Source of the DNA: Polaromonas sp. | GTDB lineage: Bacteria; Pseudomonadota; Gammaproteobacteria; Burkholderiales; Burkholderiaceae_C | Length of the DNA stretch: 64,000 bases | Assembly: GCF_029945925.1 (NCBI RefSeq) | Contig: NZ_JAQSDN010000035.1 | Location: 174,835 to 238,834, forward strand | Reading direction: 5' to 3' | Part shown: in pieces, positions 18,379 through 26,584 of the stretch | Position numbering within the stretch: position 1 is the first letter of the stretch | Layout: each line of letters starts with the position of its first letter | Position numbers and translations under genes: made by a program | The notes under the pieces: model-generated | The model's database searches: none | What the model saw: only the letters and a program-made list of their open reading frames with translations | What the model was told of the DNA's origin: nothing

Positions 18379-19284
18379 TTAACGAACGAGATCAGTGGTT
18401 TCGCTCGCAAGGCGCTGAACAAAGAACGACAGAATTTCGTCGCGAGCGGCGACGGTAGGCTGGCCTGCTTCATCGATTAGATGGACTGTCACAACGCTAT
18501 GGGGAGTTGTGACGTGCTTTGCAAAAAACGCTGGGACATCAGAGTTAGCAGCATTGTCGGGCAGCACACGACCTTTAAACCGGTCGCCAAGAGCCTGAGC
18601 ATAGGCCTCAAAGCGCTGTGCGCGACAGAACTTGTCACCTTCGAATCGGTAGGCCAACACCGTGAGATCCTCCCGCTCAAGCCGTTCACGAACGGCCGCG
18701 AGTTCTTGTGGTGCGATCTCCAGACCAGCCGGATCATTGAACGGCAGTGAAGGCTGGGACATTACCGCTGCCAGCATCGCGGGCTCAAGCATCATCGAAA
18801 GGGCGAAATTTCCTGTTAAACACATGCCAATGGCGCCGACACCCGGACCGCCGCACTCTTGGTGCGCCAAACGCGCCAGAGCTCTGAGCCACTGCGTAAC
18901 TGGGCTTGATTGATTGGCGGCAAAAGCGCGAAACTCAGCGCTCACGCAGACTTTCTGGAAGATTGCCGCGCCCTCTTCAGCACTCGGTATCGCACCGTCG
19001 CGCCCAAAGAGAGACGGCATGTAGACGGTAAAACCGGCATCGCGGACCCACCGGCTGAAGCGGGCAACGTGTGGGCTGATACCAGGCAACTCCGGCATGA
19101 CGATTACAGCCGGTCCCGAAGCACCATTTCCGCTGACATACACGATCTTGGAAATACCATTGAGCGTAATCTCGCGGCGGGCAAAGTCTTCAAGAGCATC
19201 GTCCTCTTTCATGCTGCGGATAGGAGTTCCACTGGCCGCGTCGGGAAATGCGCCTGTGGGGATTTTGACGAGTATGTTGGGCAT
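18379..19284 (-). CDS. dienelactone-hydrolase-family protein
   Basis: A 301-residue alpha/beta hydrolase. The nucleophile is Cys155 in GMCLTG, the G-x-C-x-G elbow of dienelactone hydrolases, which open lactones such as dienelactone to maleylacetate. Other family features are VIVMPELPGISPHVARFSRW and the VGAIG strand before the elbow. It is longer than classical DLH (about 235 residues), with an N-terminal extension and a modified C-terminal third. The true substrate is therefore uncertain. It is divergently transcribed from a GlxA-type regulator that probably controls it. Confidence 0.85.
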   Translation of the reverse strand: MPNILVKIPTGAFPDAASGTPIRSMKEDDALEDFARREITLNGISKIVYVSGNGASGPAVIVMPELPGISPHVARFSRWVRDAGFTVYMPSLFGRDGAIPSAEEGAAIFQKVCVSAEFRAFAANQSSPVTQWLRALARLAHQECGGPGVGAIGMCLTGNFALSMMLEPAMLAAVMSQPSLPFNDPAGLEIAPQELAAVRERLEREDLTVLAYRFEGDKFCRAQRFEAYAQALGDRFKGRVLPDNAANSDVPAFFAKHVTTPHSVVTVHLIDEAGQPTVAARDEILSFFVQRLASETTDLVR

Positions 19285-19377
19285 GAAGGGCTCCGTGATG
19301 ATGAATGCTTAAATTAGATGCCCCTAGCGGCTAGACTTACAGTGTCCAAAAAGACATATTTAGGGCTATTTCAGACA

Positions 19378-20358
19378 ATGACCGATTTCACCATAGTGGT
19401 CCTACCCGGGACTTTCGCGGCCAGCGTGGCAGCCACGCTGGATATCTTGCGTGCTGCATCTGTGTTGGCGCCGCGCTTGAAGATGGCCAGTCCAACTTGG
19501 CGCGTTTTGTCGGCATCTGGCGGTGCCGTGCCGTTGAGCGCTGGAATGCACTTAGAAACCAAAGCCTTGCCAAAGCGGCATCACCTCGACATGGCAACCT
19601 GGATCGTCCCAGGATTGGGAATTGACGATGCCGATGCCCTTGCAGCAGGGTTGGCGCGGGAAGATGCGCGGCGCGTAATTCAGGCCGTTGCCGCGCATGC
19701 TGCGCGGGGTGGGCGTGTCGCAGCTTCCTGTTCCGCAGTATTTTTACTCCAAGCCGCGGGGCTGTTGTCCGGGCGTCGGGTAACCACATCCTGGTGGCTG
19801 GCTACGGAACTGCGAAAGTTGGAGCCGAGTTGCATTGTTGACTCCGACAGAATGGTTTGCACCGACGGTCTTCTAAACACGGCGGGCGCTGCATTTGCGC
19901 AAACTGATTTGATGCTCCACCTGCTACGGGTTCAGTTTGGCGTTGCACTAGCTGACGCAGTGGGACGCGTCCTACTGATCGATGGACGGCAAGCCCAAAC
20001 CCCTTTTATGGTGCCAGCCATGCTTTCCAACGGGAATGAATTGATCACGCGCCTTGTAATGAGAATCGAATCGGCCTTGCCAAATCCACCAAGCGTTGAG
20101 ACGCTGGCGCGAGAGTTCGCAATGTCGCAAAGAACGCTCTCAAGGCGGGTGCGTGAAGCAACGGGTAAAAGTACGATGGCGTTAGTGCATTGTGTTCGAA
20201 TGAACAGGGCTCGGATGCTCATCGAATCCAGCAAGATGACCATCGAAGCAGTTGCTGAACAGGTGGGTTATGAAGGTGCCACAGCACTCAGACGCCTTAT
20301 GCGGAAGGTGGCGGGAGCCAACCCAAGTCACTATAGGGCGTCAGGTTTGACTTCATGA
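19378..20358 (+). CDS. GlxA-type AraC regulator (DJ-1/PfpI + HTH)
   Basis: 326 residues from the ATG at 19378 (MTDFTIVVLPGTFAASVAAT); a codon at 19318 would extend it by 20. Residues 1-170 form a DJ-1/PfpI-like sensor domain with the nucleophile-elbow region VAASCSAVFLLQAAGLL. The last about 95 residues are an AraC-type double HTH (LAREFAMSQRTLSRRVREAT, then MTIEAVAEQVGYEG). It is divergent from the dienelactone-hydrolase gene with about 90 bases between starts, so it most likely regulates that gene and itself. Confidence 0.88.
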   Translation: MTDFTIVVLPGTFAASVAATLDILRAASVLAPRLKMASPTWRVLSASGGAVPLSAGMHLETKALPKRHHLDMATWIVPGLGIDDADALAAGLAREDARRVIQAVAAHAARGGRVAASCSAVFLLQAAGLLSGRRVTTSWWLATELRKLEPSCIVDSDRMVCTDGLLNTAGAAFAQTDLMLHLLRVQFGVALADAVGRVLLIDGRQAQTPFMVPAMLSNGNELITRLVMRIESALPNPPSVETLAREFAMSQRTLSRRVREATGKSTMALVHCVRMNRARMLIESSKMTIEAVAEQVGYEGATALRRLMRKVAGANPSHYRASGLTS

Positions 20359-20447
20359 CTGCGGCGCGTAAAGCTACTTGCCGCCTGATTTTTTAGCAGC
20401 TGACTGTTCAATAGGTTTACCAGCCGAATGCTCCGCTTCGCTTCGCG

Positions 20448-21245
20448 TCAGAAGACGTCCTTGTAAAAGCGAAGCATCCTGGAGGCCACAGCGACGGGGA
20501 TTTCGGCGGGCAGCCAATGGCCGGTGTCCGCAAAGCGTTCGACCCTTTGGGTGCCAAAGCGATTGGCATAGTGACCCTGGATGTACGGATCATGCTCGGC
20601 CCAAAGGACGATGGAGTGCTTGTTTGCAAGAATTTTTTGCAGCTTCTCCTCCCATCCTGCGAAGTTCCGGGGATTTGCAGCTCGGTACCAGCGCAACATA
20701 TTTTTTTTCACCGATGGCGTGATCAGGTCGTAGGTACGATTGATCTGGTCGCGCGAGAGCTTGCGCGATGCACGCCTGAGCTCCCGCGTGAAGCCGCCGC
20801 GGCTGGTGAGAGCCTGGACAATTTCACCGATGACCGGCGTCCTCCAGAGTCGACCGAACAGGTGCCAACGGTAGTCCGCGTGGAAAACCGTGTTCATCAC
20901 GACGACGCTTTTTACCTTTTCGGGGTGCTTCACGACCCACGCGAGTCCGAACGGGCCACCGATATCGTGAACGACCAGATTCAGTGGTTCGGTAATGCCG
21001 AGCGCGGTGACGAAACGGTCCACAAAAGCTGCCATCCCGTCGAGCGAATAGTCAAAATCTACGGGCGCGGTGGACAAGCCGAAGCCGGGTAAGTCCGGCG
21101 CAATACAGCGGACGTGGCCAGCGAGCGTAGGAATCACGCCACCCCATACCTCTGAGGAGTCGGGGTTCCCGTGGAGGAGCAGGGTGGGGGCGCCTTGTCC
21201 CTGATCGATATAGTGGATGACCGAGCGGTCGACATTGATTTTCAT
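20448..21245 (-). CDS. haloalkane-dehalogenase-like alpha/beta hydrolase
   Basis: 265 residues with an aspartate nucleophile, Asp94, in VVHDIGG. The oxyanion/halide region is HGNPDSSEVW (25-34), the acid is Asp219 in WAEHDPY, and the base is His243 in DTGHW. The Asp nucleophile and the HGNP-x-SS motif are those of haloalkane dehalogenases and fluoroacetate dehalogenases. However, the Trp that follows the nucleophile in true haloalkane dehalogenases (HDWGG) is Ile here. The activity could be dehalogenation, epoxide hydrolysis or ester hydrolysis. It is followed tail-on by the GlxA regulator and preceded by the MBL-fold gene on the same strand. Confidence 0.82.
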   Translation of the reverse strand: MKINVDRSVIHYIDQGQGAPTLLLHGNPDSSEVWGGVIPTLAGHVRCIAPDLPGFGLSTAPVDFDYSLDGMAAFVDRFVTALGITEPLNLVVHDIGGPFGLAWVVKHPEKVKSVVVMNTVFHADYRWHLFGRLWRTPVIGEIVQALTSRGGFTRELRRASRKLSRDQINRTYDLITPSVKKNMLRWYRAANPRNFAGWEEKLQKILANKHSIVLWAEHDPYIQGHYANRFGTQRVERFADTGHWLPAEIPVAVASRMLRFYKDVF

Positions 21246-21370
21246 GGTGTGGAGTTCATTGATTTAGCATTTCGTACAACCGCCCTGGTCAGTTGGTTTG
21301 CGACCTCGGGGTTAGCGGCATGAGTGAAGACGTTCTTCGCCTTCCCCCGAGAGCGCAAGAATTGGTCGGA

Positions 21371-22141
21371 TTAGATGGTGACAGCCTCCCCATCCTCAGG
21401 AACGTGCAAGCAGTGGGCCATGCCATGCTCTGCGGCAAATGCGCGCAACTCTGTGCGCTTCAGTAGGGCATGGTTGACTGCTTCCATGTGAGTGGCAACC
21501 AGCGTTGCATTTGGAGCGGCCCGGTGCACTGAAAGCGCATCTTCCTTGTTCATGATGATGGGACCGTGACCAAGAAATTGCGCGTCGCCGCTGTTTAGGA
21601 TCACCACGTCGGGCAAGTACTTGACTAGGTTCCCTTTCACGTAGTCATTCCAGACTGTGTCTCCAGCCAGGTAGACCGTCTTTTCATCGGGATGCTTGAA
21701 GATGACGCCAGACACCTCTCCAAGTAGGGCGCCGATCGCAGCGAGAGTTACATCAGAGCCATGTTGACCTTGGGTCTTTGTGAGCGCAATGCCTTCGAAA
21801 CTCGAAGCTTCACCGAGTATGCGAACGTCATTGAAGCCAGCGAATTGGACAATCTCAGCATCTGACGCGTCCTGAACAAAAACGGGCAGCGTCTTGGGAA
21901 TCAGGGCCTGTGCGGCATGGTCCCAGTGATCCGGATGGGTATGCGTCACGATGACGGCATCAACCGCAAGAATGTCCGCCATCGGCGTCACAAGCTCAAC
22001 CGTCGGATTCCTGAGATGGTTGTTTGGGGTGCCTGGGAATCCCGGGTAAGTGTCTTTCGGCGCCAACATGGGGTCCACAAGAAACTTCCTTTCTGCGTAC
22101 TCAATAATGAGTGTGGCGCTGCGAATTTGTGTGATCTTCAT
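21371..22141 (-). CDS. MBL-fold metallo-hydrolase
   Basis: A 256-residue metallo-beta-lactamase-fold protein of the UlaG-like branch. The metal motif is HTHPDHWDH at 67-75, AGDTVWNDYV carries the further ligand Asp, and VATHMEAVNH supplies a late His. It starts with the short strand MKITQIRSATLIIEYAERKF typical of this branch. A palindromic operator (22178-22199) similar to that in front of the TetR gene lies about 40 bases upstream, so the two genes are probably co-regulated. Substrate unknown. Confidence 0.87.
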   Translation of the reverse strand: MKITQIRSATLIIEYAERKFLVDPMLAPKDTYPGFPGTPNNHLRNPTVELVTPMADILAVDAVIVTHTHPDHWDHAAQALIPKTLPVFVQDASDAEIVQFAGFNDVRILGEASSFEGIALTKTQGQHGSDVTLAAIGALLGEVSGVIFKHPDEKTVYLAGDTVWNDYVKGNLVKYLPDVVILNSGDAQFLGHGPIIMNKEDALSVHRAAPNATLVATHMEAVNHALLKRTELRAFAAEHGMAHCLHVPEDGEAVTI

Positions 22142-22177
22142 TTGTCTTGGCTCCGGTTGTCTGTAGGTCTTGCATAG

Positions 22178-22199
22178 TTAAGGACTGATCGGTCCATAA
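22178..22199. promoter_or_regulatory. TetR-type operator upstream of the MBL gene
   Basis: An imperfect 22-base palindrome, TTAAGGACTGA/TCGGTCCATAA, in which nine of eleven half-site bases pair. It shares the GGAC(C/T)..(C/T)GGTCC core with the site at 22816-22839. The core also resembles NemR-type operators. Confidence 0.6.
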
Positions 22200-22232
22200 T
22201 GGGTAAAAAAAGAGGTCTTGTTGGATGGCCCC

Positions 22233-22808
22233 TCAGTCGAGAACTGCCAGCAGTGCTGTTAGTCGGGCTTCAATATCGGCTACTTCGCATCCAGCTCGAA
22301 CCATGACTTGAAGGCCTGGAAACGCGACGACGAAAAGTCTTGCCAGATCGAGCGCCGGCATCGACGAGGTGATGGAGCCTTCTCTCTGTCCTCGCTCAAT
22401 TGTTTTGGCAAATGCCTTCTCCATCCCCACAATATCTTCGCGAACACGGCTTGCAACCCCAACGTCAGTGGGTGCCATCTCAACCGCTTGATTGATGGTC
22501 ATGCACCCCTCGCCATTGCACGTCCACGCGTCAGAGATAACCATGTGAAAGAACTTCTCGATTGCGGCCCGAGCGGGGTCGTCGCTCAGCATCTTGAACA
22601 TGTCCTTCGCCCGTGCTCGCCGATAGTCGTCAAACGCAGCCAAGAACAGGTCTCGTTTGCTGTTGAATGTGGCATACAGGCTACTCTTGCTCAATCCGGT
22701 GGCTTGAAGAAGATCTGCAAGCGATGTCGCTTCATACCCTTTGCGCCAGAACACGAGCATGGCTTGGCCGAGGGCTGCTTGTGTATCGAACTCTTGTGGA
22801 CGTGACAT
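22233..22808 (-). CDS. TetR-family transcriptional repressor
   Basis: 191 residues from the ATG at 22808 (MSRPQEFDTQAALGQAMLVF). The N-terminal HTH reads ATSLADLLQATGLSKSSLYA followed by FNSKRDLF, the classic TetR/AcrR pattern. The ligand domain contains CNGEGCMTINQAVEM, like regulators of the YxaF/NemR-type branch that can sense electrophiles through cysteine. Its own start is preceded by a near-perfect 24-base palindrome. The longer open frame to 23660 is an overlap with the EamA/IS region and is not coding. Confidence 0.88.
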   Translation of the reverse strand: MSRPQEFDTQAALGQAMLVFWRKGYEATSLADLLQATGLSKSSLYATFNSKRDLFLAAFDDYRRARAKDMFKMLSDDPARAAIEKFFHMVISDAWTCNGEGCMTINQAVEMAPTDVGVASRVREDIVGMEKAFAKTIERGQREGSITSSMPALDLARLFVVAFPGLQVMVRAGCEVADIEARLTALLAVLD

Positions 22809-22815
22809 GATGTTA

Positions 22816-22839
22816 ATTATGGACCAATTGGTCCGTAAT
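22816..22839. promoter_or_regulatory. TetR autoregulatory operator
   Basis: A 24-base palindrome centred on GGACCAATTGGTCC, with eleven of twelve half-site bases matched, starting eight bases before the TetR start codon. A second, weaker site with the same core precedes the MBL-fold gene. Confidence 0.65.
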
Positions 22840-22903
22840 TGCAATACTCGGGGGAAGATGACTGAAACTGCACTCGCTGGCAGGCAGAAATGGGACATAG
22901 GGG

Positions 22904-23455
22904 TCATGCAGCGGCCCGATTCCAGAGCGCTGAAATTTGCCACTTCCGTTGGTCCGCAATGACTGCCAGCATGATTGCACCCATGCCTATCCATTGCCAT
23001 TCGCTCAGCAATACCTTGAAATAAACAAGATCGACCAGCACAGCAACAATCGGGTAGATGAACGACAGTGCGGCGATGGACTGGGCCGAGAGACGTTGAA
23101 ACGCAGCGTACATGACGGTGTACATGAACGCGGTGTGGACGAGGCCAAGGGTGCCAAGCGCCGCCAGGGACTTCCAACCTATCGGCTCCAACGAGCTGAT
23201 GGTCATCGGCAGGAGGATCAGCACGCCGACAAGCATCTGGAAGACAGCTATTTGTGCAGGAGGAAGGTGCTTGAGCTGACGGGTCACCAGCGTGGCTACG
23301 GCATACAGTAACGCCGCAGTGCATGCCAGGAGTGCACCAATCCAGGTGCTCCCCGCCCCCGCCTCTTGGCTCGCATGAACCTGCGACGTCAAAATGACGC
23401 CGCCAAATGCAAGGGCCAGCCACGGCAGTCTCGACAGAACCAGACCTTCTCGTTG
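22904..23455 (-). pseudogene. EamA/DMT transporter, C-terminal half, cut by IS256
   Basis: Second EamA repeat of a drug/metabolite transporter. The frame from about 23452 reads LSRLPWLALAFGGVILTSQ and continues GSTWIGALLACTAALLYAVA, then ALSFIYPIVAVLVDLVYFK, giving about five membrane helices. The first EamA repeat is missing. At about 23455 the sequence changes to IS256-type transposase, so the 5' half was replaced by the insertion. An internal start would give 162 residues, but the transporter is presumably non-functional. It sits head-on to the TetR regulator region and may once have been its target. Confidence 0.78.
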
Positions 23456-24144
23456 AAAGACGGCGGGCGGTCCGCGCCAAAGCCGTGTACCTGGCGCTGG
23501 GTATCAGCATGGCGGGCGAGAAGGAAATCCTGGGCCTGTGGATCGCCCAGACCGAGGGTGCCAAGTTCTGGCTGCAGGTGGTCACCGAACTCAAGAACCG
23601 GGGCGTGCAGGACATCTTCATCGCCTGCGTGGATGGTTTGAAGGGATTGCCTGATGCCATTGAAGCGGTTTACCCCAAGACGGCGGTCCAGCTGTGCCTG
23701 GTGCATATGGTGCGCCACAGCCTGAACTACGTGAGCTGGAAACTGCGCAAGGTCATTGCTACTGACCTGAAAACCATCTATGCCGCCTCCACCGTGGATG
23801 AGGCCCACATCCGGCTGGGTGAGTTCGATGAAAAGTGGGGTGCGGACTATCCGACCATCGTCAAATCCTGGCGCAGCAACTGGGCGCGCATCACGCCGTT
23901 CTTTGATTACCCGCCAGAGATACGGCGCATCATTTTCACCACCAATGCCATCGAGTCGGTGAACATGAGCTTGCGCAAGATCACCAAGAATCGGGGATCG
24001 TTTCCCAGCGATGATGCGTTGCTGAAATTGTTCTACCTGGCGCTGGCCAACATCAGTAAAAAATGGACGATGCCGCTCAGAGACTGGAAAGCTGCATTGA
24101 CCCGGTTTACCATCCAGTTCGAGGAGAGAATGCCCAAGACTTAA
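23455..24144 (+). pseudogene. IS256-family transposase, C-terminal part, frameshifted
   Basis: Reads RAKAVYLALGISMAGEKEIL, then QDIFIACVDGLKGLPDAIEA, QLCLVHMVRHSLNYV, and TTNAIESVNMSLRKITKNRG. These are strong signatures of the Mutator/IS256 DDE transposase. The N-terminal half is missing. A one-base deletion in the run before VRAKAVYLA (a GGCGGGCGG-TCC context, about 23460) shifts the remaining upstream sequence out of frame. The 3' end is intact, followed by a terminal sequence ending near 24175 (GTTTACACAAAATTCGGGAC), the usual IS256-type end. Confidence 0.85.
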
Positions 24145-24175
24145 CGCTCGCCCCGTTTACACAAAATTCGGGACA
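24145..24175. repeat. probable IS256 right terminal repeat
   Basis: The bases after the transposase stop include GTTTACACAAAATTCGGGAC, the type of sequence found at IS256-family ends. The left partner is missing, as the element's 5' part is lost. The following 230 bases to 24403 hold no recognisable gene. Confidence 0.45.
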
Positions 24176-24403
24176 CCTTCACAATCGCGGACAGCTTGTG
24201 CCCAGAAAGTTGAGACAGTGCTAAAGCGTCGCTAGCATTCCTTGCGCTGCCTACCTTTCAAAGCGAGTCCCCTGAATGTCCGGTTCAGCCGTTCGCCAGT
24301 GGTGTTCACTGAACTCGGCAGCAACGCATCCTGCGGCCTTTGTTAGAGGTTGGTCGATGGAAGCTGCGCCGGTCAAAAAAGCCTTTTACGCGACAAAACC
24401 AAT

Positions 24404-25288
24404 CTATTTGAGCTCTAAGGCCTGCGCAAAATGGCTGAATACTGTTGAAACGCGCCGCAGGTGCCGTGACTCCGTGTGCGTGAGCAGCCAGAGTTCTGTC
24501 TGGCACTCATCGAGAACTTCGGTGAGCTGTCGCAAGTCTGCTCGTTCGTTTGCTAGAAACACGGGCAACAGACCGATGCCCAGACCCTGCCCCACCAACT
24601 CCGCCACCGTGAGAATGCTATTGACGCGATAGGACGGTATTACTTTGGGGTAGTGCTTCTTGCGCCACACCACCGACGGGTGATCGGGTAAGACGTCGTC
24701 CGGTGCGATCCAACTGGCGTCTGAAGCGACGTCGGCATTAAAGGTGCGCAGGGATGACTTGCGGGCTGCGTAGAGGGCAACACGTATAGGCCCCACATGC
24801 TTACCCACCAGATGCTGCGGAGGGCGGCGGGTAGCGCGGATGGCAATGTCCGCATCACGCCGCGTCAGACTCGCCAATTCGTTGCCGGCATGCAGTTCAA
24901 ACGATAGTAACGGGTGTTGCTTGTTCAAGGGTTTAAGCGCCGGCGCCACCAGTCCGTGCAGGATGGTGTCCGTCGTGGTGATGCGCACCGAACCGGAAAC
25001 CTGCTCAGGTTTCATCTGCGCCAGTGACCGTGCCGTCTCTAACTGCACTTCCATCTGTTCGGCCAGCGTTGCCAGCTCCTGCGCCAACTCCGATGCCTGG
25101 TACCCCGTGCGGGAGCGCTCGAATAGCCGTTGACCTAAGCCCTTTTCGATGCGCTGCAAGGTTCGGAAAACGGTCGACGCATCTAACCCTAAGCGTTCGC
25201 CAGCCTGTGCAAGCGTTCCCGTGCGGGTGAGGGTCAGCACGGCCTCCAGGTCAGGGGAAGAAAGTTTGTATTGCGTTTTTGCATTCAT
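24404..25288 (-). CDS. LysR-family regulator
   Basis: A 294-residue LTTR. The HTH is at residues about 15-65 (LSSPDLEAVLTLTRTGTLAQ, then LGLDASTVFRTLQRIEKGLG). The substrate-binding domain follows from SGSVRITTTDTILHGLVAPA. It belongs to the branch with the DAST/FRTLQR recognition helix instead of the usual QPALS. It is divergent from the doxX-GST pair with only 78 bases between starts, so it very probably controls them. Confidence 0.9.
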   Translation of the reverse strand: MNAKTQYKLSSPDLEAVLTLTRTGTLAQAGERLGLDASTVFRTLQRIEKGLGQRLFERSRTGYQASELAQELATLAEQMEVQLETARSLAQMKPEQVSGSVRITTTDTILHGLVAPALKPLNKQHPLLSFELHAGNELASLTRRDADIAIRATRRPPQHLVGKHVGPIRVALYAARKSSLRTFNADVASDASWIAPDDVLPDHPSVVWRKKHYPKVIPSYRVNSILTVAELVGQGLGIGLLPVFLANERADLRQLTEVLDECQTELWLLTHTESRHLRRVSTVFSHFAQALELK

Positions 25289-25366
25289 AGTTTGCGTTTA
25301 TGCCTATTTTCATTGCGCATGGGAAATCCTACATTACTTACATCGCAACTTCAATGGAAAAACGCA

Positions 25367-25783
25367 ATGACCTCGATCCCTCTCAAATCGTCCACCGCCT
25401 ATGGGATTACGCTGATACGCGTCAGCCTCGGCGTTATGTGGATCGCCCACGCCTTACTGAAGCTCTTGGTGTTCACACTGCCCGGGACAGCGCAGTTCTT
25501 TCAAAGCGAAGGTTTTCCGGGCTTTCTTGCCTATCCAGTGTTCGCCGTCGAATTGCTTGGCGGCATTGCACTGGTACTGGGCATGTATGCGCGGCAGATT
25601 TCCATGGCGCTCGTTCCCGTCATGGCCGTCGCTGCTTCGGTGCACTTTGGCAATGGTTGGGTTCATACCAGCCCCAACGGCGGGTGGGAATATCCGGTGT
25701 TCCTTAGCATTGCCTCGGTCGCACTGTGGCTTTTGGGCGATGGCGCTCTGGCTGTTCGTGTCAGCAACCGTTTTGCCCCATAG
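25367..25783 (+). CDS. DoxX-family membrane protein
   Basis: 138 residues with four membrane helices. The first begins ITLIRVSLGVMWIAHALLKL, with the DoxX R-x-x-x-G...H pattern. Later ones are YPVFAVELLGGIALVLGMYA, SMALVPVMAVAASVHFGNGW, and FLSIASVALWLLGDGALAV. DoxX proteins are poorly defined partners of redox or detoxification enzymes. The gene is followed by a GST 17 bases later, so the two are co-transcribed. The last 80 bases recur at 52910-52987. Confidence 0.88.
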   Translation: MTSIPLKSSTAYGITLIRVSLGVMWIAHALLKLLVFTLPGTAQFFQSEGFPGFLAYPVFAVELLGGIALVLGMYARQISMALVPVMAVAASVHFGNGWVHTSPNGGWEYPVFLSIASVALWLLGDGALAVRVSNRFAP

Positions 25784-25800
25784 TGGCAAGGAGTTCGAAC

Positions 25801-26538
25801 ATGACTTCCAGATTCACTCTAATTAGCCATCCGCTGTGCCCCTACGTGCAGCGCGTCGTCATCGTGCTGGAGGAAAAAGTCATTCCATATGAGCGCATCG
25901 ACGTTGATCTGGCCAATAAACCCGAATGGTTTCTGAAGGTCTCGCCCTTGGGTAAGACGCCGGTGCTACTGGTGGATGGCATGCCTATCTTTGAATCCAC
26001 CGTGATTTGCGAGTACCTAGAAGAAATCACGCCGCACCGCATGCACTCGCAAGACCCGCTTGCGCGGGCGCAGCACCGCGCATGGATGGAGTTTGCTTCG
26101 GCCACACTCAATGCGATTGGTGCAATGTACGGCGCGCCCGACGAGCGAACCCTTGCAGCCAAGGTGGGCGACTTGCGCGCCAAGTTTACGCAGATTGAAG
26201 CTGAACAAAGCTCCGCTGAGCAGCACGGGCCGTACTTTGCTGGCGAGTCATTCTGCATGGTGGACGCGGCTTTTTCGCCGGTGTTCCGTTACTTCGATGT
26301 ATTCGACACCATCGACGACTTCGGCATCTTTACGCACACGCCCCGCGTGAGGGCCTGGCGCATAGCCCTGCAGCAACGCGACTCGGTGCGAAAGGCTGTT
26401 CGCGCAGATTATCCGGAATTGCTGCGTGATTTTCTGATACGGCGCAAGTCCGAGCTCTCGCGCCGGATGACTCAGGCCACTACCCGCGAGCCGTGCGCAC
26501 AGACAACGGTCCCAAATTTACCAGCCGCGCATTCATGA
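25801..26538 (+). CDS. glutathione S-transferase with altered C-terminus
   Basis: 245 residues. The N-terminal thioredoxin-like domain has SHPLCPYVQRVVIVLEEK, with a CPY/Ser-type G-site region, then the GKTPVLLVDG cis-Pro and FESTVICEYLEE. The C-terminal helical domain runs to SRRMTQAT. After that the frame enters an IS3-type OrfB fragment, giving about 20 foreign residues (TTREPCAQTTVPNLPAAHS). The copy at 53005 instead ends MTQTTIAAN. GSTs conjugate glutathione to electrophiles. Pairing with doxX and LysR suggests inducible detoxification. The catalytic parts are intact and the protein is probably active. Confidence 0.9.
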   Translation: MTSRFTLISHPLCPYVQRVVIVLEEKVIPYERIDVDLANKPEWFLKVSPLGKTPVLLVDGMPIFESTVICEYLEEITPHRMHSQDPLARAQHRAWMEFASATLNAIGAMYGAPDERTLAAKVGDLRAKFTQIEAEQSSAEQHGPYFAGESFCMVDAAFSPVFRYFDVFDTIDDFGIFTHTPRVRAWRIALQQRDSVRKAVRADYPELLRDFLIRRKSELSRRMTQATTREPCAQTTVPNLPAAHS

Positions 26539-26584
26539 CCTGGGCGCACAGTCACGTCGTCAAGTACATCCTGATCCAGCTCTG
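26484..26584 (+). pseudogene. IS3-family orfB fragment (integrase core)
   Basis: In a different frame from the GST end this reads PRAVRTDNGPKFTSRAFMTW, then SHVVKYILIQLC and a stop. This is the DNG-centred second part of the DDE core of IS3 OrfB. It is only 33 codons long, abruptly joined to the GST gene on the left and to an IS21-like end on the right. Confidence 0.7.

Noticed and set aside
22809..23660. Long N-terminal extension of the TetR frame
   Set aside because: It reads antisense to IS256 and out of frame through EamA; the palindromic operator and the ATG at 22808 define the real start.
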